Position numbers and translations under genes: made by a program
Assembly (NCBI RefSeq): GCF_038592905.1
Contig: NZ_CP151943.1
Location: 2,926,501 to 2,990,500 of the forward strand
Direction: 5' to 3'
DNA from: Neobacillus sp. FSL H8-0543
Lineage (GTDB): Bacteria > Bacillota > Bacilli > Bacillales > Cytobacillaceae
DNA length: 64,000 nt
Notes under the pieces: model-generated
What the model was told of the DNA's origin: nothing
Databases searched by the model: none
Seen by the model: the letters and a program-made list of their open reading frames with translations, nothing else
Part shown: positions 17,486-25,786 of the stretch, piece after piece
Position numbering within the stretch: position 1 is the stretch's first letter
Layout: each line of letters opens with the position of its first letter

Positions 17486-19284
17486 GTGCAAAAACTATCT
17501 CCCAAAAAAAGAAGAATCGTGATGGCAGAAGGGTACTAGATTTTTTAAAACCCTATAAGAAATGGGTAATTGCTGATTCCATTGTCATTGCCATCAGCCA
17601 AGTCTTTTCTGCATTAATCCCAACCCTAGCTCTTAGCTGGCTTATTGATACAATTATTCCAGGTGAAACCTCGAGCTGGTTATGGGGATTAATGTGGCTG
17701 TTAGTCTTTGCGGCAGTCATGGATTTAGTCATGATGGTCATCGATGAATATTTTTGTCACCAAACAGCCAAAACCGTGACCAATTGGCAAAAGCTTCGTC
17801 TTTTTAGCCATTTACAAGTGTTGCCCTATTCCTTTTATCACAACAATTCATCAGGGGAACTGCTGGCACGAGTCTCGGATGATCCGGATACCCTTCACAA
17901 TTTTCTTGCGTGGGAAGGGTCAACCTTCATGGCAAGTGTCCAGGGTGTTTTTATTTACAGCCTTGTCCTTCTATGGATCCACCCTTATTTAATGATTACC
18001 AGTGTGATTCTAGGAGTGGTTTTCTATTTAGCCTCCAATTATGTCGGTGCAAGGACGAGGGCAGCTTCTGCTAATGCAAGGCAAGAGGCTTCCCGCTATC
18101 TTGAAAGACTAAGAGAATCTGTTACTGGAATTCATTTATCACGGGTTATGGGTGTTTCTGATAACGAGGTCGAAAGTGTAATTTCGATTAGGGACTCTTT
18201 CGTAAAACATTCGGTAAGTGAACTAAAGGCAAGAATGCAATCGGTAGTCGTTATTGCAAGCTATAACGGTTTTGCTTTAGGTTTAGTCTATTTAATAAGT
18301 ACTCTATTAATTTGGAACAATGGGTTAACAAGCGGACAAATGATGACTGCGGGCGGATTAGTTACGATTGCCGCCAACGAAATGCAAAGGCTGCTCCGCA
18401 ACTGGCTTTCTGTCCGGAGAACAGGACCAGCTCTTGATCGTTCAGATATTCTTCTTTCGCAGCCATCGTCGGATGCAGAAACACAAAAGGGTGTAATCGG
18501 CGGAAGGGCAAGTGGCACGTTAAGCCTAAAAGAAGTAACCTTTGCGTATCCAGGAAAAGAAGAAAATGTACTGTCAGGTGTTTCTTTTCATATTCAAGCA
18601 GGTGACAAAGTGGCCTTGGTTGGCCCAAGTGGTTCGGGAAAATCCACCATCGTCGACTTGCTATTTCGATTATATGATACTAAAAATGGCCAGATTGATG
18701 TGGATGGCAGAAGCATTACCGAATGGGATACAGCTTGGCTGCGGTCACAAATAGCAATGGTCACTCAGGATGTTCAACTGCGGAACGGTACTTTAGCGGA
18801 CAATTTGAGAATTGGAAAGCCAGATGCTACGGATGAAGAATTACTGAAAGCATTAGAGGATAGTGGTTTGGGTGAGTTGATTGAAAGTCTCCCAGAAGGA
18901 TTGAATACAAAGGTTGGCGAACGAGGTAGCCTCCTTTCCGGAGGACAGAAGCAGCGACTTTCGCTGGCAAGGGCCATCCTAAAAGACGCTCCAATCCTTA
19001 TTCTTGATGAAGCAAGTTCAGCTCTTGATCCAATCACAGAAACAAAAATTAATGAAGCTGTATTGAAAACAGGAAAGAAACAAACGATCTTAATTGTTTC
19101 ACATCGTCTTTCCACGGTTCTTTCAGCAGATAAAATAATTGTTCTCGAAAATGGAACAATTGTTGAAGAAGGCGCACATACGGAGTTACTAAGTAACCGG
19201 AATGGTGTCTATTCAAGGCTGTTTGGTAGAGAAGCTGAAATCGGAGAAGAAACAATGAATGAGACAAATATCCAAGTAATTTAA
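17482..19284 (+). CDS. ABC exporter half-transporter B (permease-ATPase)
   Basis: 600 residues; partner of the preceding gene, translationally coupled by a 4-bp overlap. Six membrane helices (residues about 30-320), then the nucleotide-binding domain with Walker A GPSGSGKST (about 378-386), signature LSGGQKQR (about 484), Walker B LILDEASSALD and H-loop VSHR. Extra C-terminal residues (EIGEETMNETNIQVI) follow. The motifs are canonical, so no degenerate ATP site is evident, unlike in some heterodimeric exporters. Substrate unknown. Confidence 0.92.
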   Translation: MSAKTISQKKKNRDGRRVLDFLKPYKKWVIADSIVIAISQVFSALIPTLALSWLIDTIIPGETSSWLWGLMWLLVFAAVMDLVMMVIDEYFCHQTAKTVTNWQKLRLFSHLQVLPYSFYHNNSSGELLARVSDDPDTLHNFLAWEGSTFMASVQGVFIYSLVLLWIHPYLMITSVILGVVFYLASNYVGARTRAASANARQEASRYLERLRESVTGIHLSRVMGVSDNEVESVISIRDSFVKHSVSELKARMQSVVVIASYNGFALGLVYLISTLLIWNNGLTSGQMMTAGGLVTIAANEMQRLLRNWLSVRRTGPALDRSDILLSQPSSDAETQKGVIGGRASGTLSLKEVTFAYPGKEENVLSGVSFHIQAGDKVALVGPSGSGKSTIVDLLFRLYDTKNGQIDVDGRSITEWDTAWLRSQIAMVTQDVQLRNGTLADNLRIGKPDATDEELLKALEDSGLGELIESLPEGLNTKVGERGSLLSGGQKQRLSLARAILKDAPILILDEASSALDPITETKINEAVLKTGKKQTILIVSHRLSTVLSADKIIVLENGTIVEEGAHTELLSNRNGVYSRLFGREAEIGEETMNETNIQVI

Positions 19285-19296
19285 TGAAATGGAAAA

Positions 19297-19332
19297 AAGC
19301 TCAATCTTAAATTGGATTGAGCTTCTTTTCTT
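19297..19332 (+). terminator. Intrinsic terminator of the ABC exporter operon
   Basis: Arms AAGCTCAAT (19297-19305) and ATTGAGCTT (19316-19324), then CTTTTCTTTTG. Confidence 0.9.
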
Positions 19333-19408
19333 TTGTTCAAGCGAAACATATAATTCTTTCAAAAGAGAATAATAAATGTTATATTAATGCAACTTGAGAC
19401 GTTTTTAT

Positions 19409-19624
19409 TAAAAGGCTGTTTTAAAAGATTGTTTCTTCGAGAAAAATTCATATAAATAGCTAAACTAGCAGTTGATATACACGAAGACTCTTGCGGGAAG
19501 AGCAAGTCACGGGAGACCCCGCAGGAGCATTGCTCAGAGGAGGCTCCCGGACTGCCCGCGGAAAGCGAAGTGTATATCAACTGCGGTGGTTTTAGCAACA
19601 AACTATACGAAAACAGCCTATTAA
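19409..19624 (+). repeat. MITE-like element with nested inverted repeats and GC-rich core
   Basis: About 216 bp with three nested levels of symmetry: outer ends TTAAAAGGCTGTTTT (19409-19423) and AAAACAGCCTATTAA (about 19610-19624); a middle pair GCTAAA / TTTAGC; and a perfect inner pair GCAGTTGATATACAC (19468-19482) and GTGTATATCAACTGC (19570-19584). The core 19483-19569 is GC-rich, unlike its AT-rich flanks, with GAGACCCCGCAGGAG and GAGGCTCCCGGACTGCCC. No coding capacity. From memory, this core pattern is common as a dispersed repeat in Bacillaceae genomes. It sits 13 bp before the RBS of the next gene. A shorter relative is at 42796-42876. Strand is arbitrary. Confidence 0.85.
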
Positions 19625-19654
19625 ACATAACAAAGTAGAAGGAGTTTGAAACGT

Positions 19655-20098
19655 TTGAAAAATACTGAAGAAAAAAGCAATTTACCTGAGAATTATGAGG
19701 AATTAAAGAAGCAAGCCGGCAGAACTTCTAATTGGAGAGAACGTTTAGATGCTGTTGAAGAGCTGGGTAAATGGAAGAGCAAACAAACAATTGATATACT
19801 GAAGCGAATAATGAACAATGACACTGTCTATAAAGTACAAGAGGCAGCATATCGAAAACTGAAAAAACTTGGTGAAGATGTCGAAACACCGCCTAGAAAA
19901 AAGGGCGATTTGGTTAAGGATGTTAATAAAATTTTATTAAGAATAAAGAAAAGCTTGCCAGAGGGTCATGGCTATGAAGAATTCAAAGAGAAGCTAAAGA
20001 AAATGCGACTGGATGTCTTTGATACATATGAGGGTGACAAAGGGCCAGACTTTGATCAGTGGCTTGAGAACATATGGGCAACATTACAAAAAAAGTAG
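19655..20098 (+). CDS. HEAT-repeat-containing protein
   Basis: 147 residues from TTG 19655, which has correct spacing to AGAAGGAG; the TTG at 19646 is only 1-2 nt from that RBS. Residues about 30-75 contain one or two HEAT-type helical repeats (WRERLDAVEELGKWKSKQTI split, then IMNNDTVYKVQEAAYRKL). The C-terminal half is a charged helical domain (KGDLVKDVNKILLRIKK). HEAT proteins act as protein-protein scaffolds; the partner is not known. A MITE-like element ends directly upstream, so its promoter may lie in or before that element. Confidence 0.8.
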   Translation: MKNTEEKSNLPENYEELKKQAGRTSNWRERLDAVEELGKWKSKQTIDILKRIMNNDTVYKVQEAAYRKLKKLGEDVETPPRKKGDLVKDVNKILLRIKKSLPEGHGYEEFKEKLKKMRLDVFDTYEGDKGPDFDQWLENIWATLQKK

Positions 20099-20113
20099 GA
20101 TAACTTCCAGAGG

Positions 20114-20149
20114 ACAGTGCAATTCTAAATAGAATTAGCACTGTTTTTG
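20114..20149 (+). terminator. Intrinsic terminator
   Basis: ACAGTGC-AATTCT (20114-20126) pairs with AGAATT-AGCACTGT, then TTTTT. Ends the HEAT-repeat gene. Confidence 0.9.
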
Positions 20150-20368
20150 GTTCAGGACAAGCATCCTAGCTCATTGGGTGTAAAAATAATTTAGAATATT
20201 TTGTACATATTGCATGAATAAAGAACAAAATTTTATTCGTGTCAAACAATGACTTCCGGGTAGGAATTACTTAATATAGAAATATTACTTTAAAGTTTAT
20301 TCCCTCCTGTAGGAGTTTGAGTGCTGATAGAATGTTATACCAACTATCTTATGAAAAGGAGACAATAA

Positions 20369-21598
20369 ATGAAATATAGAGACCTCAATACCTCAAACAG
20401 AACGATTATGACACCAGGACCAGTTGAGGTGGAACCGCGTGTACTACGCGCAATGGCCACGCCTATCCTTGGACAGTTTGATCCTGAATTTACACATATT
20501 ATGAATGAAACGATGGAAATGATTCGTGAGCTATTTCAGACAGAAAACCAGTGGGCATTTCCGATAGACGGGACCTCACGTGCTGGGTTAGAGGCGGTTC
20601 TAGGGAGTATGATTGAACCGGGAGACAGAGTTCTAATTCCTATATATGGACGTTTTGGGCATCTGCTTACCGAAATTTCGGAACGGTACGGAGCGGAAAT
20701 CTATACTATTGAAACAGAGTGGGGAACTGTTTTTAACCCACAGGAAGTTATTAGTGAAATGGACCGTGTGCAGCCAAAGATTGTCGCAATGGTTCATGGA
20801 GAAACCTCAACAGGCTGTATGCAGCCGTTAAAGGAAGTTGGCGAAGCATGTCGAGATCGTGATATTTTCTTTGTTGTTGATGCAGTTGCAACGATAGGCG
20901 GGGTAGATGTAAAAGTGGATGAATGGAAGATTGATGCAGCCATTGGAGGAACACAAAAATGTCTATCCGTGCCATCAGGACTTGCGCCAATCACTTTTAA
21001 TTCTCGTGTGGAGGCACTTCTTTTACAGCGGAAAAAGATTGAGAAAGGGTTAATTGAGCCTGGTTCAAATTCGATCGTACAGACTAGGACCATCCGCAGT
21101 AATTACTTTGATTTAAGTCAATTGATGGATTATTGGGGTCCAGCCCGTTTGAATCACCATACAGAAGCAACTTCGATGCTATATGCACTGCGGGAAGGTT
21201 TACGGATTGTCTTGGAAGAAGGGTTAGAGAACCGGTTTGAGCGGCATAAAATGAATGAAACAGCCCTAGTGAATGGGATTCAAGCAATGGGCTTGACCTT
21301 CTACGGTGATCCAAGTTGTAAAATGCCGGTGGTTACTTGCATTGAAATTCCGGATGGAATCGATGGTGAATCCGTCCGTTCTATGCTGTTAAATGATTTT
21401 GAAATTGAAATTGCTAGTTCCTTTGGAGCATTAAAGGGGAAAATTTGGAGAATCGGTACGATGGGCTACAGCTCCCGAAAGAAAAATGTACTCCATGTTC
21501 TAGGGGCTCTTGAAGCAGTACTTGTGTATCATGGCGCTGAAATTCAAATAGGTCAGGCTGTTAGAGCGGCATTGGAAACGTACTTGGATGAAAGATAA
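20369..21598 (+). CDS. pucG: PucG-like class V aminotransferase
   Basis: 409 residues, ATG after AAAAGGAGACAATAA. PLP enzyme of the class V family (alanine/serine-glyoxylate aminotransferases). Seen: MTPGPVEVEPRVLRAM at the start, the PLP-phosphate region DGTSRAG, the cofactor Asp in FVVDAVATIGG and the Schiff-base Lys in GGTQKCLSVPSG (about residue 198). Gln36 in LGQFDPEF and Asn in TIRSNYFDL match the residues described as specific for PucG (S-ureidoglycine-glyoxylate aminotransferase of purine breakdown). No other purine catabolism gene is in the window, so a general glyoxylate aminotransferase remains possible. Confidence 0.85.
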   Translation: MKYRDLNTSNRTIMTPGPVEVEPRVLRAMATPILGQFDPEFTHIMNETMEMIRELFQTENQWAFPIDGTSRAGLEAVLGSMIEPGDRVLIPIYGRFGHLLTEISERYGAEIYTIETEWGTVFNPQEVISEMDRVQPKIVAMVHGETSTGCMQPLKEVGEACRDRDIFFVVDAVATIGGVDVKVDEWKIDAAIGGTQKCLSVPSGLAPITFNSRVEALLLQRKKIEKGLIEPGSNSIVQTRTIRSNYFDLSQLMDYWGPARLNHHTEATSMLYALREGLRIVLEEGLENRFERHKMNETALVNGIQAMGLTFYGDPSCKMPVVTCIEIPDGIDGESVRSMLLNDFEIEIASSFGALKGKIWRIGTMGYSSRKKNVLHVLGALEAVLVYHGAEIQIGQAVRAALETYLDER

Positions 21599-21599
21599 A

Positions 21600-21646
21600 A
21601 AAGCAAGCAGACAAAGTCTTTTGACAAGTCTGCTTGCTTTTTTTCT
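21600..21646 (+). terminator. Bidirectional intrinsic terminator
   Basis: Perfect arms AAGCAAGCAGAC (21601-21612) and GTCTGCTTGCTT (21628-21639), flanked by A-run and T-run. It serves the aminotransferase gene and the convergent regulator gene. Confidence 0.92.
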
Positions 21647-21649
21647 TAG

Positions 21650-22870
21650 TTAGCTAATCTTTGCCCTAATTTTATTGTATGCATCAAAGGTAAAGTCTTT
21701 AAAAAGTGTATGTGGAAGAGATTCGAAATGATCTACTGCTCTTTTTATCGATTGGAGAGCTTCCTCCACTGCTCCGAGCTCAAAATGGCATAAAGCTTTG
21801 TATGAATCCCTAACATAATATAGCGACAAGTCAAACGGATGATGAGTAGTAGATGGTGTTTCTACCTTATCCAGGCAAAGAATGGCCTCGTCAAATTGTC
21901 GGAGCCCATACAGGGATTTTCCCTTTTCAATTAAGTACAAGCCTCCAAAGATGTCCGCAAACTTTGGATTTGATAAATATTGGTCAATTATTTCTAGTGC
22001 TCTGGAATACTCTTTCTTCTCTGAGTTGAGTGATATGGCAATCATAAGGTCATGGACAATAATGGAGGCTAAATCGTCAGCAAATTCGCCGTATTGCTTT
22101 AGCTTGGTTAAATAAAGTTCTTTCTTTTTTTCATCTCGGGAAAGTAATGCTTGTCCTGCAGCAAGGCGATATAAATCATCAATACGATAAAAGATTCGAT
22201 GCTTTTTGGAAAAATTAATGGCACTTTCCATCATAGTTGTTGCTGCATCATAATCACCGATGGCAAAATGCAACATAGCCTCATGATAATCAAGGTCGAC
22301 ACGTGTCATCGGGTCAATATAGGCATGGTTCGCTTCGATTTCAGTCCGTTCCTTTGATATAACGGCTAAGGCCTGAGTGTAGGCATGATCGATAAATTTA
22401 ACCGTTGCACGGAAAATGGTGATTCCAGCACGATTCGCTGTTAGGTTCATCTGATCATACATGGTTGCGGCCTGGCTAGTAAACTCCTGCCATCCATCCA
22501 TTTTTTCGTTATAAAGACATCGGCTATATATCTCCAACAATCGAGCCGACTCATAGCCTTGTGTTAGGTTACCTATATAAGGCTTAATAAGTTTGATAAG
22601 CTGTTGATATTTATTAGCTGAGTTTTCTTGATTATATAACTTCTCTGCTTGTTCAAGAATTTCCCTCAATTCCTGAGAGCTGACTTCCTCTAATAGTTCG
22701 CTTACCTCAACGGATAGTCCCTCAGCTATAAAGGCTAGGCTTTCCATTGAAGGATTCGCCTTATTATTTTCGATGAGGCTGAGCATCCCTTTTGTAATCC
22801 CTTCCCCTGCAAGCGCTTCAAGTGTCAACTTTTTCTGTTTTCTTAATTTCCGTATACGATCTCCTAACAT
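21650..22870 (-). CDS. XRE-type regulator with TPR-like sensor domain
   Basis: 406 residues. Residues 1-60 are a Cro/CI-type helix-turn-helix (IRKLRKQKKLTLEALAGEGI, then TKGMLSLIENNKANPS). The rest (about 70-406) is all-helical with TPR-like repeats, the layout of RNPP-type or related peptide/ligand-sensing regulators. Divergent from an MFS transporter gene, with three copies of a 17-bp palindrome between them, so it most likely controls itself and that transporter. The RBS is weak-looking (AGGAGTGATCTAAAAGC). The inducer is not evident. Confidence 0.88.
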   Translation of the reverse strand: MLGDRIRKLRKQKKLTLEALAGEGITKGMLSLIENNKANPSMESLAFIAEGLSVEVSELLEEVSSQELREILEQAEKLYNQENSANKYQQLIKLIKPYIGNLTQGYESARLLEIYSRCLYNEKMDGWQEFTSQAATMYDQMNLTANRAGITIFRATVKFIDHAYTQALAVISKERTEIEANHAYIDPMTRVDLDYHEAMLHFAIGDYDAATTMMESAINFSKKHRIFYRIDDLYRLAAGQALLSRDEKKKELYLTKLKQYGEFADDLASIIVHDLMIAISLNSEKKEYSRALEIIDQYLSNPKFADIFGGLYLIEKGKSLYGLRQFDEAILCLDKVETPSTTHHPFDLSLYYVRDSYKALCHFELGAVEEALQSIKRAVDHFESLPHTLFKDFTFDAYNKIRAKIS

Positions 22871-22898
22871 GCTTTTAGATCACTCCTATTACCTATTA

Positions 22899-22915
22899 GT
22901 TTAATTATATTAAAC
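22899..22915. promoter_or_regulatory. Operator copy 1 (imperfect 17-bp palindrome)
   Basis: GTTTAATTATATTAAAC, one mismatch from the perfect palindrome of copies 2 and 3. It lies 28 bp upstream of the regulator's start codon and contains ATTATA, which on the minus strand could be its -10 region (TATAAT), fitting autorepression. Confidence 0.8.
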
Positions 22916-22952
22916 ATCTCCTTAAATTAAAAGGGGAGTAAAGGATATATTT

Positions 22953-22969
22953 GTTTAATTAAATTAAAC
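22953..22969. promoter_or_regulatory. Operator copy 2 (perfect 17-bp palindrome)
   Basis: GTTTAATTAAATTAAAC. Its centre is 54 bp from copy 1 and 55 bp from copy 3. It ends 7 bp before the -35 box of the MFS promoter. Confidence 0.85.
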
Positions 22970-22976
22970 TTTTTAC

Positions 22977-23005
22977 TTGCAATACAAAATATTCCGTGTT
23001 ATGCT
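22977..23005 (+). promoter_or_regulatory. Sigma-A promoter of the MFS gene
   Basis: TTGCAA (22977-22982), 17-bp spacer, TATGCT (23000-23005). The expected transcription start falls inside operator copy 3, so bound regulator would block initiation. Confidence 0.75.
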
Positions 23006-23007
23006 TT

Positions 23008-23024
23008 GTTTAATTAAATTAAAC
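23008..23024. promoter_or_regulatory. Operator copy 3 (perfect 17-bp palindrome)
   Basis: GTTTAATTAAATTAAAC overlapping the predicted +1 of the MFS promoter. Identical to copy 2. Confidence 0.85.
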
Positions 23025-23045
23025 TTTTTTGGATGGGGTGTTTTT

Positions 23046-24344
23046 ATGGATAGTAGTTTAAAGTTAAAAAAAGCGACGTATCACCTCTGGACATTCGCAA
23101 TAAGTAAACTGATTTCTTCCTTTGGTTCTCAAGTATATTCCTTTGCCCTAAGTTTTTATATTTTACAAATGACAGGTTCAGCGAAGAGCTTTGCTTTGAA
23201 TCTTATCTGTAATATTTTGCCGCGTACCCTTGCCGCACCATTTGCTGGGTATTTCGTGGATAGATATTCACGGAAAATGATTGTCATCACATCACAAATT
23301 GCGACAACCCTAGCGGTTGGAGGGCTTTTAGTCGTAAGTTACACCTCAGGACTATCCTTAGTGGCTATTTACATTACCTCATGTATTCTATCACTAACAT
23401 CAATGTTTTCCGGCGTGGCGTTTTCTTCATCGATTACAGGGCTTATCGATGAAAATAGGATTCAAAAGGCGATGTCCTTAAACCAAATGTCCATCTCGTT
23501 TGCTGCAATCGGCAGTCCTGCTGTAGGGGGATTATTGTATGGAGCAATCTCGATGCCAATTTTCCTCATCATCTATATGATTGCTTCTAGTATAGCTGTT
23601 CTCCTTGAATCAACAATGAATTTCAAACTTTTTACTAAACCAAAAGAAGAAGCAGATGGAGAAGCAAAAGAATCGATGTGGCAAAGCATGAAGGCTGGGG
23701 TTACCTACTTGAAAACCCAGCCGCTGATTATGGCGATAATCTGGATTGCATTGTTGGTTAATTTCTTTTTTGGAGCATTTGAGGTAGGCTATTCATTTAT
23801 TCTTATTGAAAAGTTAAAAATGGATTCCCAGCATTTTGGTTTTACCCAAGGGGCAATTGCATTTGGAATGCTAACGATGTCAATCTATCTTTCTGTAAGA
23901 AAAGAAGTGAAATATCCATTTTTAGTATCTAAATGGGGAATAATCGTGATGGGAGTCATCATGGGAGCGGTATCCTTACCTTTATTTATTACGATGTCAT
24001 ACAGTATTCTGTTTGTATATTACGTAATGCTTATGCTAGGTTTAGGTGTCATGCTGGTTATTGTAAATACACCGATGCAGGTGATGCTACAAAAACAAAT
24101 CGCAGACGAATTTAAAGGTCGTGTTTTTTCAATCATAGAAACAATGGCGATGGCACTTATGCCATTAGGGATGGTACTATATGGTTTTCTGTACGATCTA
24201 TTTCCACCACAGTGGATCCTGCTATTGTCGTCTGCATTCCTTGTTGGTGTTGTTCTTATCCTTGCAAGGCCCTCCATTGTTCGAAAAGCGCACCCACAAC
24301 TGTATGAAGACAAGGCAGTTAAGGAACGTGCAGAAGCGTTTTAA
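23046..24344 (+). CDS. MFS transporter under control of the divergent XRE-TPR regulator
   Basis: 432 residues from ATG 23046 with GGATGGGG 6-15 nt upstream; the upstream in-frame TTG at 22977 is the -35 box and cannot be the start. Twelve predicted membrane helices. The loop 2-3 motif of major facilitators is present as GYFVDRYSRKMIV. Overall pattern resembles the MFS_3 (EntS-like) exporters. A Lys/Glu-rich central loop (KPKEEADGEAKES) separates the halves. Substrate unknown; the regulated divergent arrangement suggests efflux of the compound sensed by the regulator. Confidence 0.88.
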   Translation: MDSSLKLKKATYHLWTFAISKLISSFGSQVYSFALSFYILQMTGSAKSFALNLICNILPRTLAAPFAGYFVDRYSRKMIVITSQIATTLAVGGLLVVSYTSGLSLVAIYITSCILSLTSMFSGVAFSSSITGLIDENRIQKAMSLNQMSISFAAIGSPAVGGLLYGAISMPIFLIIYMIASSIAVLLESTMNFKLFTKPKEEADGEAKESMWQSMKAGVTYLKTQPLIMAIIWIALLVNFFFGAFEVGYSFILIEKLKMDSQHFGFTQGAIAFGMLTMSIYLSVRKEVKYPFLVSKWGIIVMGVIMGAVSLPLFITMSYSILFVYYVMLMLGLGVMLVIVNTPMQVMLQKQIADEFKGRVFSIIETMAMALMPLGMVLYGFLYDLFPPQWILLLSSAFLVGVVLILARPSIVRKAHPQLYEDKAVKERAEAF

Positions 24345-24351
24345 AATAGAA

Positions 24352-24402
24352 AAAACTGACTCAAAAGTCGTTAAATGAAAGCACTTCTGAGTCAGTTTTT
24401 GG
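24352..24402 (+). terminator. Intrinsic terminator of the MFS gene
   Basis: AAAACTGACTCAAAAG (24352-24367) pairs with CTTCTGAGTCAGTTTT (24384-24399), followed by TTGG. Confidence 0.88.
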
Positions 24403-24455
24403 TATTTGTATGATTTTTAATGAGGAAAATGAATATCAATCGTAATATCATTATC

Positions 24456-24498
24456 TCATCGACCGAAAGCACTGGCATACGACGAGTTCGGTCGATGA
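24456..24498. repeat. Unexplained 12-bp inverted repeat (hairpin)
   Basis: TCATCGACCGAA (24456-24467) and TTCGGTCGATGA (24487-24498), perfect arms with a 19-nt loop and no T-run on either side, between two convergent transcription units that already have their own terminators. Confidence 0.7.
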
Positions 24499-24521
24499 AA
24501 CCTTATTTCATAGAACTACAC

Positions 24522-24567
24522 AAAAAAGGGGTGCCTAAAAGTACTTTTGGGACACTCTCTTTTTACT
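24522..24567. terminator. Bidirectional intrinsic terminator
   Basis: GTGCCTAAAAG (24531-24541) pairs with CTTTTGGGACAC (24544-24555), flanked by an A-run on the left and T-run on the right. It serves the minus-strand DMT transporter gene. Confidence 0.8.
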
Positions 24568-24609
24568 TGCAGTTAAGAAACATTTAGCGTGGACTAGAAT
24601 CACATCTTC

Positions 24610-25521
24610 TTATGTTGCGGATTCACTTTCTACTGGCACAGACTTCATTTTAGGTTTGGCCATTTTAACATTACCGACCATAATTCCTCCTAAAATAAAT
24701 ACAACTCCTAGCCATTGTGACATGCTTACGATTTCGCCTAAGACAAGTGCTGATAATATAACAGCGATCGGTAGTTCGGAGGCTGTTAGGATGGTTCCAA
24801 GTCCAGGTCCGATATGCGGCATTCCAATTGTAAATAAGAGCGGCGGCAAAGCTACCCCTAATAAACCAAGATACAAACCATACGGTGCGACTCCCATAAA
24901 AACATCCAATTGGAATAACTCGGTTGGTTGTAGCAGTATCAAAACAGTGATTAACCCGCCGGTGGTTAGAAAAGCACTTTTCTGTACAGATGGTATATCT
25001 TTGCCCACGGAGCCGCTAAGAAAGATGAAAGCTGTATAGGTTAATGCGGAAAGTAACCCCCAAACTGTCCCTTGCAATGATACTTCAAAGGCACCTTCTG
25101 TGATAATGCCAGCGGCAAGAATGGAGCCTATAATTAAAATGCCAATTGAAACAACCTTTCCCTTGGTCGGTATTTTTTTATAAAAAATCCACTCTGCTAG
25201 CGTGCCAATCCAAACAAATTGAAATAAGAAAATAATCGCAAGAGAAGCGTGTAGTGTCTGTAGCGACTGATAATAAAATACACCCGTTAAACCAACTGGG
25301 ATGCCTGATAAAAGCAGTGTACCTATGTTAGGCAGCGTAAGCTTTTTCTTTTTTGAAAATAGCGCCAACACCCAGATTAGCAAAGCCCCAAATAAGTATT
25401 GGCTCCCTGTCACCTCTGCTACGTTAAAACCAGCAGAATAGGCAAGCTTTACAAATGTTGATAATGCTCCGTAACAGCATCCTCCTATAAAAACAATTAA
25501 TGCATATTGCCAAGTTTTCAT
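24610..25521 (-). CDS. EamA/DMT-family transporter
   Basis: 303 residues, RBS AAAGGAGTAG. Ten hydrophobic helices in two EamA repeats (about 1-140 and 150-290), the layout of drug/metabolite transporters of the RhaT/YdcZ/YedA type. Residue patterns such as GTLAEWIFYKKIPTKGKVVSIGIL (split) and LTASELPIAVILSALVLGE are the typical ends of each EamA repeat. The C-terminus is a hydrophilic tail with ESESAT. Monocistronic. Substrate unknown (metabolite export is usual). Confidence 0.88.
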   Translation of the reverse strand: MKTWQYALIVFIGGCCYGALSTFVKLAYSAGFNVAEVTGSQYLFGALLIWVLALFSKKKKLTLPNIGTLLLSGIPVGLTGVFYYQSLQTLHASLAIIFLFQFVWIGTLAEWIFYKKIPTKGKVVSIGILIIGSILAAGIITEGAFEVSLQGTVWGLLSALTYTAFIFLSGSVGKDIPSVQKSAFLTTGGLITVLILLQPTELFQLDVFMGVAPYGLYLGLLGVALPPLLFTIGMPHIGPGLGTILTASELPIAVILSALVLGEIVSMSQWLGVVFILGGIMVGNVKMAKPKMKSVPVESESAT

Positions 25522-25597
25522 TTTTCTACTCCTTTCATTCTATAAAACAATCATTAGGTTCAATCGACAAATTCGATTTTGCGAAGCTTTTATCACA

Positions 25598-25635
25598 CAA
25601 AAAAACCACACAGCTATCGTATGAAGGCTGTGTGG
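25598..25635 (-). terminator. Intrinsic terminator for degV-family gene
   Basis: CCACACAGC (25606-25614) and GCTGTGTGG (25627-25635); read on the minus strand the hairpin is followed by a T-run (plus 25598-25605 is A-rich). Confidence 0.85.
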
Positions 25636-25786
25636 CGAAAATAGAGATACCTCTAGAAAAGTCCACAAACAAATGGTTTTTTATTATTATATTAACTAAA
25701 TAAGTTTATAATAATTGGCTGTGAATGTCAATGAAATTTTTGGTTTCTTTGATTATGTTTTACCGGTTATTCTTCCAATGGAATGG

